A DNA stretch of 64,000 nt from Pseudoflavitalea rhizosphaerae (GCF_003991355.1 NZ_RCSU01000003.1:372001-436000), one strand, 5' to 3'. Shown: positions 55,366 through 64,000, counted from the stretch's first letter. Translations and numbers: made by a program. Notes: a model not told the origin generated them from the letters alone.

Positions 55366-55469
55366 CAGTCGCTCGCCTCTGGCGAGTGACGTTTGTTTAG
55401 TCGCCTCCGGCGACGCGGTGTTCGCCGGAGGCGAACAAATAGAAGTCACTCGCCAGAGGCGAGCGACTG
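55366..55469. repeat. GC-palindrome repeat, complete copy (copy D)
   Basis: Outer palindromes have cores TCT and AGA, inner ones TCC and GGA, so both pairs are fully complementary across the element. Inner palindromes are GTCGCCTCCGGCGAC and TTCGCCGGAGGCGAA, with end bases swapped relative to copy C. The right flank differs from that of A-C: it lacks CACTCCGAGTAA. Confidence 0.88.
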
Positions 55470-55486
55470 GCCACTTCGAAACAAAA

Positions 55487-55518
55487 AGAGGCATACTGTA
55501 TAAGCATGCCTCTGCACT
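55487..55518. terminator. bidirectional terminator between MmcQ/YjbR and amidohydrolase genes
   Basis: AGAGGCAT and ATGCCTCT form an 8-base stem around an 11-base loop, with a run of A before it and GCACTTTTTT after it. It can therefore end transcripts from both convergent sides. Confidence 0.75.
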
Positions 55519-55532
55519 TTTTTGAAGTTGAA

Positions 55533-56831
55533 TTATTTGATGCCGTATTTGTGTTTGTAACGGTCAGATAATTGTTTGTGTTTGTCTGTAAGGTTTATTT
55601 CCCTTCCCTGGATAAATGCCAGCCTGATCACATTGCCACTCATGTCCAGGATATCACCATCAGCAACAACAATATTTGCCTCTTTTCCTTTTTCTATCGA
55701 TCCGGTCTTATCAGCCACACCGAGGATGGTAGCAGCATTCAGCGTGATGGCAGACAAAGCCTGTTCCTTTGTGAGCCCGTAAGCAGCAGCAGTTCCGGCA
55801 TTGAAAGCCAGGTTACGCTGACGCGTATTGCCATCGTCATCATTGATGGAAAACAATACACCGGCCTTTTGCAAAATGGAAGGTGTTTTGAATGGCTGGT
55901 CCACATCATCATCGGCCATCACCGGCAGATCATGCAACTGGTTCAGCACAACTGCAATATTGTTCTGCTTCAGCAGGTCAGCGATCTGCCAGCTATCGGC
56001 AGCGCCCACCAGCACAACATTGAATCTAAACTCCTTTGCAAAATCGATCGCGATCAGCATCTCCTTCACAATATTACAATGAACGAAAAGCTTTTTGGAT
56101 TTATCGAACAATCCCTTTACCGCTTCGAACTTCAGGTTGGTTGCTTCATGTTTGCTTTCTGCATAATAAGCCTTTGCTTCACGGAAGAATGCTTTCACTG
56201 ATTCAATCTGCTCCAGTCCGCGCTTTACCGGATCACCGGTTTGCTGTGATGCAAATCGAAATCCACGACCTCCTGTTCTGTTCAACAGGGAAGGCATCCT
56301 GAAATGGATACCATTGTCTGCGGATACAACAGCGTCTTCCCAGTTCCATGCATCGAGTTGCACCAAGGAAGATGAGCCGGAGATCAGTCCGCCCTGCGGA
56401 ACGATATTGGCCAGCAGAATTCCATTGGTGCGAAGCGTATTGATCACTTTTGAATCGGTGTTATATGCCACCACACTCCTGATATTTGGATTGAGCTCAC
56501 CCAGTTCATTGGCATCTACAGTAGCGCGCACGCTGCCCACTTCCACCAGCCCGAGATTGGATGAACTCAGGATCAGTCCGGGATAGATATGCCTGCCTTT
56601 GCAATCATAGATCTTTACATCGGCGATGGCGGCATTCGGACGTACATCCACGATCTTTCCCCCGCTCACTACCACCATTCCGTTCTCGATCACCTGCCCG
56701 TTACCGATATGCACCGTGGCATTGGTAAGCGCAAAGGTGATGGTCTGTGCCGGCGCAGGATATACGGTCTCCTGTGCGGAGAGCACTCCCACCGTTAACA
56801 CAGCACTTATGAATAAAAAGATGCGTTTCAT
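55533..56831 (-). CDS. secreted amidohydrolase-like protein, metal site degenerate
   Basis: 432 residues with a Sec signal (MKRIFLFISAVLTVGVLSAQ). The composite fold of the amidohydrolase superfamily is visible: the N-terminal beta-sandwich (ALTNATVHIGNGQVIENGMVVVSGGKI), IYPGLI, and the C-terminal ALSAITLNAATILGVADKTGSIEKGKEANIVVADG. Where active members have HxH after the PG[LF]I strand, this protein reads GLILSSSNLGL, so that metal-binding pair is missing and hydrolase activity is doubtful. It starts 21 bases after the stop of the larger paralogue and is probably its partner. Confidence 0.88.
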   Translation of the reverse strand: MKRIFLFISAVLTVGVLSAQETVYPAPAQTITFALTNATVHIGNGQVIENGMVVVSGGKIVDVRPNAAIADVKIYDCKGRHIYPGLILSSSNLGLVEVGSVRATVDANELGELNPNIRSVVAYNTDSKVINTLRTNGILLANIVPQGGLISGSSSLVQLDAWNWEDAVVSADNGIHFRMPSLLNRTGGRGFRFASQQTGDPVKRGLEQIESVKAFFREAKAYYAESKHEATNLKFEAVKGLFDKSKKLFVHCNIVKEMLIAIDFAKEFRFNVVLVGAADSWQIADLLKQNNIAVVLNQLHDLPVMADDDVDQPFKTPSILQKAGVLFSINDDDGNTRQRNLAFNAGTAAAYGLTKEQALSAITLNAATILGVADKTGSIEKGKEANIVVADGDILDMSGNVIRLAFIQGREINLTDKHKQLSDRYKHKYGIK

Positions 56832-56852
56832 TTGTTTCAGTTTTCTGTTTGG

Positions 56853-59800
56853 TTACTCGTTGATATTGTCTACATCGATGGCCAGCAGACCGTGACTGTG
56901 AAAGTGGTCCATACAGGTATGGATCAGTTCCATTCTTGGCCTTGCGCGCTGGAATTGAGCCGCGCCGGCAGGTCCGGCAGTTTTCTTCGCGGCCTGCAGC
57001 TTCGCTGTCAGTCTTGCTTTTTCAGCCTGGATCTGTTTGCGCAACTGCGCATCGCGTTCACGATCGAAATAAACAGTACCGTCTACGATCGTTTTTTCTG
57101 CCACGGCATAAATGGTGAGCGGGTTATGGCTCCAGAGCACGAGGTCCGCATCTTTTCCCACTTTGATGGAACCCACTTTATCATCCACATGCAGCATTTT
57201 GGCAGGATTGATGGTAACCATGTTCAGCGCATCGATCTCACTCATTCCATCATACTTGATACTCTTGGCTGCTTCCTGGTTGAGGCGGCGCGCCATTTCA
57301 GCATCGTCTGAGTTGATGGCCACATTCAATCCCACTTTGCTCATGATGCTTGCATTCTGTGGAATGGCGTCTACCACTTCCATTTTGTATTGCCACCAGT
57401 CGGAGAAAGTACTGGCATTGGCGCCATGTGCTTTCATCTTATCGGCCACCTTATAACCCTCAAGGATATGCGTAAACGTGTTTACAGGGAAACCGAATTT
57501 CTCAGCCACCCGCATAGTAGCGGTGATCTCGCTTTGCACGTAAGAGTGACAGGTGATGAAACGTTTTTTGTTCAAGATCTCCACCAGTGCATCCAGCTCA
57601 AGGTCGCGGCGGACAGCATTGGTAGTGGCTGCGGGAGCAGCGGCCCCTTTCTTTCCTTTCGCGGTGGTTGCAGCAGGAGCAGCGGCTTTCAGTGCAGCCT
57701 GGTAATCGGCTGCACGCTGGAATGCATCAGTGAGCACCTGTTCTACACCCATGCGTGAATCGGGGAATCGTACATTTTGTTGGGAAGAAGAACGTTTTAC
57801 GTTCTCTCCGAGTGCAAACTTGATGAAAGGATCGGCTCCCTGGAACTTCAGTCCTTCAGCATCGGCGCCCCAGCGCAGTTTGATCAGCTGTGTTTGTCCA
57901 CCAATGGTATTGGCCGAACCGTGAAGGATATGCGAAGTGGTAACGCCGCCGCTGAGCTGGCGATAGATATTGATATCCTCGGGATTGATATTATCTCCGA
58001 TACGCACTTCTGAAGTAACACTCTGTCCGCCTTCATTGATGCTCATGGCGGCAATATGCGAGTGTTCATCGATGATACCGGCTGTCAGGTGTTTGCCGGT
58101 CCCATCGATCACGCGCGCGCCGGCAGTGGAGAGGTTTTTCCCGATGGCCGCGATCTTTCCATTCTTCACCAGTACATCAGTGCCTTCCAGTTTTCCATCT
58201 TTTTCTGAGGTCCATACCGTTGCATTCCTGATCAGGATGGTTTCCTGTGCGGGCATGGTTTCAAATCCATAACCGATGAAAGGATAGGTTACTTTTCCAA
58301 GATCCAGTGCAGGCTTTGGTTTGGCTGTATCGGCCCTGGGGGCAGAAAAGCTTATTATCCCTGCATTCCAGGAGAACCGGTTACCGGCCGCATCTGTTCC
58401 TGTTCCATTCCAGTTGCCCTGCTGGCTGGCAACACCACTCATGATCACCTCTTTGGCATTGGCGCCGCGTCCTTCCGTATAGCTGAGCTTCACCAGCTTG
58501 CCATCATAGGAATATTTTCCGCTGAGTGTATCATTACCGCGGGCAGGAGAAAGTTTAGCCACGCCATTATCCTGCAGCAAAAGCTGGAATGATTTGGGAG
58601 CAGCTCCGGCAATCTGAAGATTGTACATTCCTTTCACATCAAACCATTGCTCATTTTTCACATTGTACCTGGCGCCCTGCACCCAGTTCTGCAGGATCAC
58701 CGTTTTGGCATCGAACAATTTTCCGGAAGTGATGATGAAGTTGGCGAGCTTGCCAGTTTCCAGGCTTCCAACTTTTTCGTATACTCCCAACAGTGAGGCC
58801 GGTGTTTTGGTGAGCGCTTCCAGTGCTTTGGTTTCGCTGAGACCATATTCAATGGCCTTGCGAAGGTTGGCAGTGAATTCTGAAATATTGGTAAGGTCGG
58901 AAGCAGTGAAAGCAAAAGTAACGCCTGCTTTTTCCAGTGCCGCCGGATTGGTAGGCGCCAGTTCCCAGTGTTTGAGATCGTCCAGGCCGGTGAAGCGGAG
59001 ATCATTTGGATCATCCGCGTCCATGGGAGCAGGCCAGTTCAGTGGAAGGATGAAGGCCGCTTTGGTAGCAGCGATCTCGCTGACGCGCTGGTATTCGTTA
59101 TTACCGCCCTTGATGATGTATTGTACGCCGAACTCTTTTGCAATGCGGTCTGCCCGGAGATCGGCCCATTTATCGCCAGCATCGAAAATCTGTGGCAGTG
59201 ATTGTATTTCGTTGAATGATCTGAGTGAGATATTCACGCCTTCTTTCACGGGAGCAGTTTTGTACCATTGTGCATCCAGGTAGGTTTGACGCAGCAATGC
59301 GATAGTGCCCATCAGGCTGCCGGGATAGCTTTGTGTGCTCGATCCCTTGCTGAAAGAATAGTGCGCCGATGCTCTTTCCTTCACCATTACCAGGTTCTCT
59401 TTCTCATTGGCAAGGGTCACTATTGTACCGGTGCCGCGGGCAATGCCGTCTTTCGAATGCGTGAGCACGGTACCAAAACCCAGATCACGGAGTGGCCTGG
59501 CTTTTGCATCGTCTGTATTGAAGAGCTTATCGCCTTCCACATCCGCGCGGATGGCCTGGTTCCAGCCGAATGCTCCTTTCTGGTTGCTGGTGAGCTGCTG
59601 GGGACCAAAAAAATTGAAGCCTCCTGCAGGACGTTGAGGAATGGCAATGCCATAATCACTGTAAATATCGATGAAAGAGGGATAAATGAATTTCCCTTTA
59701 CAATCGATCACTGTTGCGCCGGAAGGGATGCTCACATTGGCCCCGGCCGCTAAGATCTTTCCCTCACGTATCACCAGTGTGGCATTGGGAATGGTAGTTT

Positions 59801-59969
59801 GTGCATCGCGCACCAGTGTTGCATTGGTGAAAGCATAATGGCTGGTCCTCGGATCAGCCACACCGTTTACAGGATTAGTGGTTTGTGCAGTGAGACTGAC
59901 ATGGACCAAACATATCAGCCACACCAGGAATAAAGGTTTCCCTGGTGGGTAAAACCCGGACTTTCTCAT
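56853..59969 (-). CDS. secreted double amidohydrolase
   Basis: 1038 residues with a Sec signal (PLFLVWLICLVHVSLTAQ). Two amidohydrolase-type modules lie in tandem. The first (about 45-460) has the sandwich start TLVIREGKILAAGANVSIPSG but FIYPSFIDIYSDYG in place of HxH. The second (about 580-1000) has HLTAGIIDEHSHIAAM with an intact HxH near residue 635, and INPAKMLHVDDKVGSIKVGKDADLVLW. A lipocalin-like linker between them (about 460-570) resembles a small beta domain. It probably hydrolyses peptide-like or amide substrates in the periplasm; substrate unknown. Co-transcribed with the smaller degenerate paralogue. Confidence 0.9.
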   Translation of the reverse strand: MRKSGFYPPGKPLFLVWLICLVHVSLTAQTTNPVNGVADPRTSHYAFTNATLVRDAQTTIPNATLVIREGKILAAGANVSIPSGATVIDCKGKFIYPSFIDIYSDYGIAIPQRPAGGFNFFGPQQLTSNQKGAFGWNQAIRADVEGDKLFNTDDAKARPLRDLGFGTVLTHSKDGIARGTGTIVTLANEKENLVMVKERASAHYSFSKGSSTQSYPGSLMGTIALLRQTYLDAQWYKTAPVKEGVNISLRSFNEIQSLPQIFDAGDKWADLRADRIAKEFGVQYIIKGGNNEYQRVSEIAATKAAFILPLNWPAPMDADDPNDLRFTGLDDLKHWELAPTNPAALEKAGVTFAFTASDLTNISEFTANLRKAIEYGLSETKALEALTKTPASLLGVYEKVGSLETGKLANFIITSGKLFDAKTVILQNWVQGARYNVKNEQWFDVKGMYNLQIAGAAPKSFQLLLQDNGVAKLSPARGNDTLSGKYSYDGKLVKLSYTEGRGANAKEVIMSGVASQQGNWNGTGTDAAGNRFSWNAGIISFSAPRADTAKPKPALDLGKVTYPFIGYGFETMPAQETILIRNATVWTSEKDGKLEGTDVLVKNGKIAAIGKNLSTAGARVIDGTGKHLTAGIIDEHSHIAAMSINEGGQSVTSEVRIGDNINPEDINIYRQLSGGVTTSHILHGSANTIGGQTQLIKLRWGADAEGLKFQGADPFIKFALGENVKRSSSQQNVRFPDSRMGVEQVLTDAFQRAADYQAALKAAAPAATTAKGKKGAAAPAATTNAVRRDLELDALVEILNKKRFITCHSYVQSEITATMRVAEKFGFPVNTFTHILEGYKVADKMKAHGANASTFSDWWQYKMEVVDAIPQNASIMSKVGLNVAINSDDAEMARRLNQEAAKSIKYDGMSEIDALNMVTINPAKMLHVDDKVGSIKVGKDADLVLWSHNPLTIYAVAEKTIVDGTVYFDRERDAQLRKQIQAEKARLTAKLQAAKKTAGPAGAAQFQRARPRMELIHTCMDHFHSHGLLAIDVDNINE

Positions 59970-60063
59970 GACGTTAATTTTAGATATGAAAGATGAAGAA
60001 CCAAATTACTCAAATGAAGTAATTTAGTCGGGTAAAAATTTGCTTAACCGGTCAATATAATAC

Positions 60064-60732
60064 ATGAATATAGCTCCGTATATCGATCACACAATGCTGA
60101 AGCCTGTTATGACGTTGGAGGATGCGCGCAACTTGTGCGCAGAAGCCACTCAATATGGCTTTGCGGCCGTTTGCCTGCCACCGCCGCTGGTGAGGAACGC
60201 AAAGGCTTTCCTGGGCGGAAGCTCCGTAAAGACCGCAACAGTGATCGGGTTTCCTTTCGGTTACTCCGCAGCGAAAGCAAAAATATTTGAAGTACAGCAG
60301 GCCATTGAAGACGGGGCCGATGAACTGGACATGGTGATCAACCTCGTTGCCCTGAAGAACAAAGCCTGGACCTACCTGGAAGGGGAAGTGAAACATATTG
60401 TAGAAGCTGCCCATAAGAATGACCGCATCCTGAAAGTGATCATCGAATCCGGTGTACTCACCGATGCAGAGATCATCGAATGCTGCAAATTATATGGTGG
60501 CATGGGCGTGGATTTCTTAAAGACCTCCACAGGTTATGCGGAAAAAGGCGCCACACCGGAAGCCGTGCAACTGATGAGGGTCAACCTTCCGCCATCTATC
60601 AAAATCAAAGCATCAGGCGGTATCCGCAACGCGCAATTCGCCAGGCAGCTGATCGGCGCAGGGGCTGACAGGCTGGGATGCAGCGCCAGCGTGGCAATTG
60701 TTAAAGAACAGCAGGGCGCTGAAGGCTATTAA
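60064..60732 (+). CDS. deoC: deoxyribose-phosphate aldolase
   Basis: 222 residues, the short bacterial DeoC form. It cleaves 2-deoxyribose 5-phosphate to glyceraldehyde 3-phosphate and acetaldehyde in deoxynucleoside catabolism. Motifs: YIDHTMLKP at the start, TVIGFPFG, DELDMVINLVALK, KVIIESGVL, the Schiff-base Lys153 in DFLKTSTGY and IKASGGIR. Diverges from the double amidohydrolase; the SPOR gene follows after 38 bases. Confidence 0.97.
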   Translation: MNIAPYIDHTMLKPVMTLEDARNLCAEATQYGFAAVCLPPPLVRNAKAFLGGSSVKTATVIGFPFGYSAAKAKIFEVQQAIEDGADELDMVINLVALKNKAWTYLEGEVKHIVEAAHKNDRILKVIIESGVLTDAEIIECCKLYGGMGVDFLKTSTGYAEKGATPEAVQLMRVNLPPSIKIKASGGIRNAQFARQLIGAGADRLGCSASVAIVKEQQGAEGY

Positions 60733-60770
60733 AACATTGTTGTACTTTAGCAGCACAAATCATCTCCTAT

Positions 60771-61199
60771 ATGAAACTGATTGGCGGCATACTGATACTG
60801 TTCATTTCATTGAACGCTACTGCACAGACCGATACCGGAACCGTGGTAGTGCATAAGGATCCGCGCATTGAATTACTGGTGAAGAAACAGATCGAGATCA
60901 ATGAATTCACCACACGTAATGCACGCAGGTCCGCCCCCGGATTCCGCATCCAGGTAGTGAGCACCAACGACCGTAACAAGGCTTTCACCGCCAAGTCTAC
61001 CATTTACCAGCAATTCCCGGAACTGAAAGCATACCTGTTGTATCAAAGTCCTTTCTATAAACTCAAAGTGGGCAATTTCATCAAGCGTGAAGATGCAGAA
61101 GAATACCTCTCTTCCATCAAACAATACTTTCCTTCCGGTGTATATATTGTGCGCGACGTAATTGAAGTAACCCCCGAGAAGAACCTGGAACTGGAATAA
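60771..61199 (+). CDS. SPOR-domain exported protein
   Basis: 142 residues with a Sec signal (MKLIGGILILFISLNATAQ). The C-terminal part (about 57-128) is a SPOR fold: GFRIQVVSTNDRNKAFTAKS, then YQSPFYKLKVGNFIKREDAEEYLSSIKQYFPSGVYIV. SPOR domains bind peptidoglycan strands lacking stem peptides, often at the division site. A -7-like TACTTTAG lies about 27 bases upstream. Likely a periplasmic wall-binding protein; exact role unknown. Confidence 0.9.
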   Translation: MKLIGGILILFISLNATAQTDTGTVVVHKDPRIELLVKKQIEINEFTTRNARRSAPGFRIQVVSTNDRNKAFTAKSTIYQQFPELKAYLLYQSPFYKLKVGNFIKREDAEEYLSSIKQYFPSGVYIVRDVIEVTPEKNLELE

Positions 61200-61214
61200 T
61201 CACCGGTTTCTTTA

Positions 61215-61222
61215 TATTTTTG
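61215..61222 (+). promoter_or_regulatory. -7 element for the M20 amidohydrolase gene
   Basis: TATTTTTG matches TAnnTTTG exactly and ends only 4 bases before the ATG, so the transcript should be leaderless. No convincing -33 box is seen. Confidence 0.5.
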
Positions 61223-61226
61223 ACCC

Positions 61227-62423
61227 ATGACAACGCTGAAAGAAAAGATCCATAGCCTGGCAAAAGCTTTTGCACCCGATTTTATTTCCATACGGCATCA
61301 CCTCCATGCAAATCCTGAGCTCAGCTACCAGGAGTTTGAAACTTCAGCATTCATCCAGCAAAAATTGCGTGATTTCGGAATCCCATTCACTGTAATGGCG
61401 GAAACCGGTGTGGTTGGCGTGATCGAAGGACAGCATCCCGGAAAGAAAGTGATTGCCCTCCGCGCAGATATCGACGCCCTTCCCATCCAGGAAGAAAATG
61501 ATATTCCCTACAAGTCTACCCGTTCCGGCGTAATGCACGCCTGCGGCCACGATGTACATACTACCTGCCTGCTCGGTGCGGCAAAGATCCTGAACGAACT
61601 GAAGAATGAGTGGGAAGGAACGGTGAAACTCATCTTCCAACCCGGTGAAGAACGAAACCCCGGCGGCGCCAGCCTGCTGATCAAAGAAGGCGTGCTCACC
61701 AAAGCGCCCGTTCCTCAAGCCATTTATGGACTGCATGTGCATCCGCAACTTGCTATCGGACAACTCAGTTTCCGCGGTGGACAGGTAATGGCCAGCGCCG
61801 ACGAGATCTATATTACCATCAAAGGTAAAGGTGGCCACGCTGCTGCCCCGCACCTCACTGCTGATACCATCCTGATTGCATCACAGCTCATCGTTAGCCT
61901 GCAACAGATCATCAGCCGCAACAGGAATCCGCTGAACCCTTCCGTGCTCAGCATCTGCTCCATACAGGGTGGACATACTACCAATGTGATCCCCAGCGAA
62001 GTGAAGCTGATGGGCACTTTCCGCGCGCTGGACGAAGAGTGGCGATTCAAAGCGCATGAGCTGATCAGGCAACAGGCTACCGGTCTCGTACATGCGATGG
62101 GCGGTGAGATCGACCTGCATATCGATGTTGGCTACCCTTCCGTATACAACAACGAAGCGCTCAACGCTGTGGCCCGCAACCTGGCCGAAGAATATATTGG
62201 AAAAGAAAGAGTGGAAACCACTGAAGTGAGAATGGGAGCCGAAGATTTCGGTTACTATACACAGCATATCCCCGGCTGCTTTTATCGCCTGGGTGTGATG
62301 AACGTAGAAAAGGGCATCACTTCCGGAGTGCATACGCCTACTTTCAATATCGATGAGAGTGCAATCGAAACTGGTATGGGAATGATGGCCTGGCTCGGAA
62401 GCCAGACCACCGGTTCGTTCTAA
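61227..62423 (+). CDS. M20-family amidohydrolase/carboxypeptidase
   Basis: 398 residues. The N-terminus SIRHHLHANPELSYQEFET and the metal site HACGHDVHTTCLLGAA are typical of the M20D group (N-acyl amino acid or hippurate hydrolases, IAA-amino acid hydrolase-like). Also seen are FQPGEERNPGGA, YGLHVHP, a dimerisation/lid domain around KGKGGHAAAPH, and GAEDFGYY near the end. A two-metal enzyme cleaving acyl-amino acids in the cytosol; no signal peptide. Converges on the ABC permease gene with a 1-base gap. Confidence 0.93.
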   Translation: MTTLKEKIHSLAKAFAPDFISIRHHLHANPELSYQEFETSAFIQQKLRDFGIPFTVMAETGVVGVIEGQHPGKKVIALRADIDALPIQEENDIPYKSTRSGVMHACGHDVHTTCLLGAAKILNELKNEWEGTVKLIFQPGEERNPGGASLLIKEGVLTKAPVPQAIYGLHVHPQLAIGQLSFRGGQVMASADEIYITIKGKGGHAAAPHLTADTILIASQLIVSLQQIISRNRNPLNPSVLSICSIQGGHTTNVIPSEVKLMGTFRALDEEWRFKAHELIRQQATGLVHAMGGEIDLHIDVGYPSVYNNEALNAVARNLAEEYIGKERVETTEVRMGAEDFGYYTQHIPGCFYRLGVMNVEKGITSGVHTPTFNIDESAIETGMGMMAWLGSQTTGSF

Positions 62424-62424
62424 T

Positions 62425-63186
62425 TTATCCGCGCTCCTTTCTTCTTGCAATATTCCAGAAACCGAGCAACAATGCCGTTGCCGCACCTGCCAGTGAATTC
62501 CATTCATGCGTGGCCAGGCCATTTACTTGTCCGGCTTTGAAATAGGTCAGCGCCGGGTAGGCATAAGGGTAATACACCACTTTGTCCCATTGCAATATGA
62601 TGAAAGCTACTATGGTTAGCCCGATACCCAGTCCCATACTGGTGATGAAATTCCTGAAACGAAGACTGAACCAGTATTGAATGGCCGTGATACAAAGCGA
62701 TGCGATGTACATCCTCACCGTAATCCTCAACATCATTTCCAATGGCGGCGCATTCCTGGAAAAAGCATATTCCGAATGAAAGAGATTGGCCAGGTAACCT
62801 GTGGTTAAAATAGCCAGGTTATGGATCAGCAGTGAAGCGAGCAATAACAACTGTATCACCATGAATTTTGAAAAGAAAATATCTGCATGGCTACGCGGCT
62901 GCATGTATACCATCTTCCAGGTATTGTTCCGGTATTCCGTCTGCACTACAAGGCTGGCAAGAATGGTCACATACATGGGGAAGAAAGCTGCGCCGAACTG
63001 CCATACATTTTTCATATGCGCTTCCCAGGCTTGTGCTTTCAGTTCGCTGAAAGCGCCCGGTTTCAGGATATAACCGAGCATGAACAACACCGGCATGGCA
63101 ACGCCGGCAATGAATGCTACCCTGTAAGCGAGCGTACGCCTGCTTTTCAGGAACTCTGCTTTTGTATTGATCAGAAAATTGGCCAT
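62425..63186 (-). CDS. ABC-2 type transporter permease
   Basis: 253 residues. Six hydrophobic helices are visible (for example VAFIAGVAMPVLFMLGYIL, FPMYVTILASLVVQTEY, VIQLLLLASLLIHNLAIL, IASLCITAIQYWF, MGLGIGLTIVAFIILQW and AATALLLGFW). TEYRNNTWKMVYMQPRSHADIFFSKF is the conserved cytoplasmic loop of lantibiotic-immunity/bacitracin-type ABC-2 permeases. The partner ATPase gene ends 2 bases upstream. Substrate unknown; drug or peptide export is the usual role. Confidence 0.88.
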   Translation of the reverse strand: MANFLINTKAEFLKSRRTLAYRVAFIAGVAMPVLFMLGYILKPGAFSELKAQAWEAHMKNVWQFGAAFFPMYVTILASLVVQTEYRNNTWKMVYMQPRSHADIFFSKFMVIQLLLLASLLIHNLAILTTGYLANLFHSEYAFSRNAPPLEMMLRITVRMYIASLCITAIQYWFSLRFRNFITSMGLGIGLTIVAFIILQWDKVVYYPYAYPALTYFKAGQVNGLATHEWNSLAGAATALLLGFWNIARRKERG

Positions 63187-63188
63187 GA

Positions 63189-64000
63189 TTACTGGTTGGT
63201 GATTTGAACGAAAAGGTTTTCAAGATCGTGCTGCGCTACAGAAACCTGGTACACATCGATGCCTTGCTGCACCAGCGCTTTATTGAGTTGCGCAGTGCGC
63301 TCCCTGCTCTCGAAACTCACGGAGAATTGCGTACCATTCACCTGCTGTACGGGAAATTCAGTCAGAAGCGCCGCAGCCTTCTTAGCATCGCTCACTTCAA
63401 CTGTGATCAGTGCTTTGTTGGCCTGGAGACGTTGCAGTTCCTGCATGGATCCCTGGAACAGCAAGGCTCCCTTGTGAATGATGCCGATATGCGTGGCCAT
63501 CTTTTCCATTTCAGTCAAAAGGTGACTACTCACCAGGATGGTTTTTCCCTGTTCTTTATTCAATGATTTGATCAGTTCCCTGGTTTCGATGATTCCGCTG
63601 GGATCGAGGCCGTTTGTGGGCTCGTCCAGCACCAGCAGTTCGGGTTCGTTCAGCAGGGCAACGGCAATGGCTAATCGCTGTTTCATACCGAGTGAGTAAG
63701 CGCCCGCCTTTTTGCCTGCGGCATCGGTGAGGCCTACTATGCGCAGGACCTCAGCGATGCGGTTCCGCGGGCATCCGGAACTGAGCCGGAATACTTCCAG
63801 GTTCTCTTTCCCGGTAAGATGAAGATAGATGGAGGGCGATTCTATCAACGCTCCGATCCGCTTCATAATGGGGATGCGATGTGTGGCTATACTTTCCCCG
63901 AAGATCTTTATATCGCCTTTTTGATTTTTCAGTAAGCCCAGGATCAACCTGAGCGTAGTGGTCTTTCCCGCTCCGTTAGGGCCGAGAAAGCCATAAATAC
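63189..64000 (-). CDS. ABC transporter ATP-binding protein (partial, 5' end outside window)
   Basis: At least 270 residues; the frame is open to the last base, which encodes IYGFLGPNGAGKTTTLRL, so Walker A is inside the window and the start codon is beyond it. The signature is YSLGMKQRLAIAVAL (LGMKQ variant), Walker B is LLVLDEPTNGLDP and the switch is LVSSHLLTEM. The C-terminal 80 residues are the extension usual in BcrA/GldA-like exporters. Pairs with the permease encoded 2 bases downstream. Confidence 0.94.
   Translation of the reverse strand, partial: IYGFLGPNGAGKTTTLRLILGLLKNQKGDIKIFGESIATHRIPIMKRIGALIESPSIYLHLTGKENLEVFRLSSGCPRNRIAEVLRIVGLTDAAGKKAGAYSLGMKQRLAIAVALLNEPELLVLDEPTNGLDPSGIIETRELIKSLNKEQGKTILVSSHLLTEMEKMATHIGIIHKGALLFQGSMQELQRLQANKALITVEVSDAKKAAALLTEFPVQQVNGTQFSVSFESRERTAQLNKALVQQGIDVYQVSVAQHDLENLFVQITNQ

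Overview
The window reads as chromosomal DNA of a Bacteroidota bacterium, most likely family Chitinophagaceae (Chitinophaga/Niastella/Pseudobacter type). The evidence is two ECF sigma/FecR/SusC/SusD sets whose SusC proteins carry STN domains, Bacteroidota-style promoters of the TAnnTTTG type with very short leaders, DUF5916, DUF4397 and GIN-domain proteins, Gld-type ABC genes, and few Shine-Dalgarno sequences. Both window ends cut through genes. No tRNA, rRNA, CRISPR array, phage or transposase gene was seen.

Layout. 1-8 kb: an alpha-2-macroglobulin lipoprotein gene (3' end outside the window) diverges from pbpC, followed by a small membrane protein and a GIN-domain lipoprotein. 8-20.5 kb: guaA, a periplasmic-binding-fold protein, then the 'ligase-associated' DNA damage response set (exonuclease, ATP-dependent ligase, DEXH helicase, PdeM endonuclease). 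This set is interrupted by a di-haem cytochrome gene and by an inverted pair of small genes, and is followed by a histone-deacetylase-like gene. 20.5-29 kb: SulP transporter, DUF5916 protein, XRE/S24 repressor, secA.

29.3-54.9 kb: fifteen consecutive minus-strand genes forming two extracytoplasmic-signalling nutrient-uptake-like loci. The first (29.3-41 kb) runs tricorn-like protease, ECF sigma, FecR, SusC, SusD and a single polypeptide that fuses cyanophycinase to isoaspartyl peptidase. This suggests sensing, import and complete breakdown of cyanophycin or another isoaspartyl peptide. The second (41-54.9 kb) runs ECF sigma, FecR, SusC, SusD, a DUF4397 lipoprotein with a surface-export motif, a GldA-like ATPase, a fused GldF-GldG-like protein and two tandem MutS-like ATPases without mismatch-recognition domains. 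Its function is unknown to me.

55-64 kb: MmcQ/YjbR protein, two amidohydrolase-like secreted proteins (one and a half of the three domains lack the metal-binding HxH), deoC, a SPOR-domain protein, an M20 amidohydrolase, and an ABC-2 permease/ATPase pair cut by the window end.

An intergenic repeat family is present in three complete copies and one half copy (13.6, 29.2, 42.4 and 55.4 kb). Each complete copy contains four GC-rich palindromes arranged as a nested inverted repeat, resembling a REPIN. Sequence differences between copies are compensated both within the small hairpins and across the long inverted repeat.
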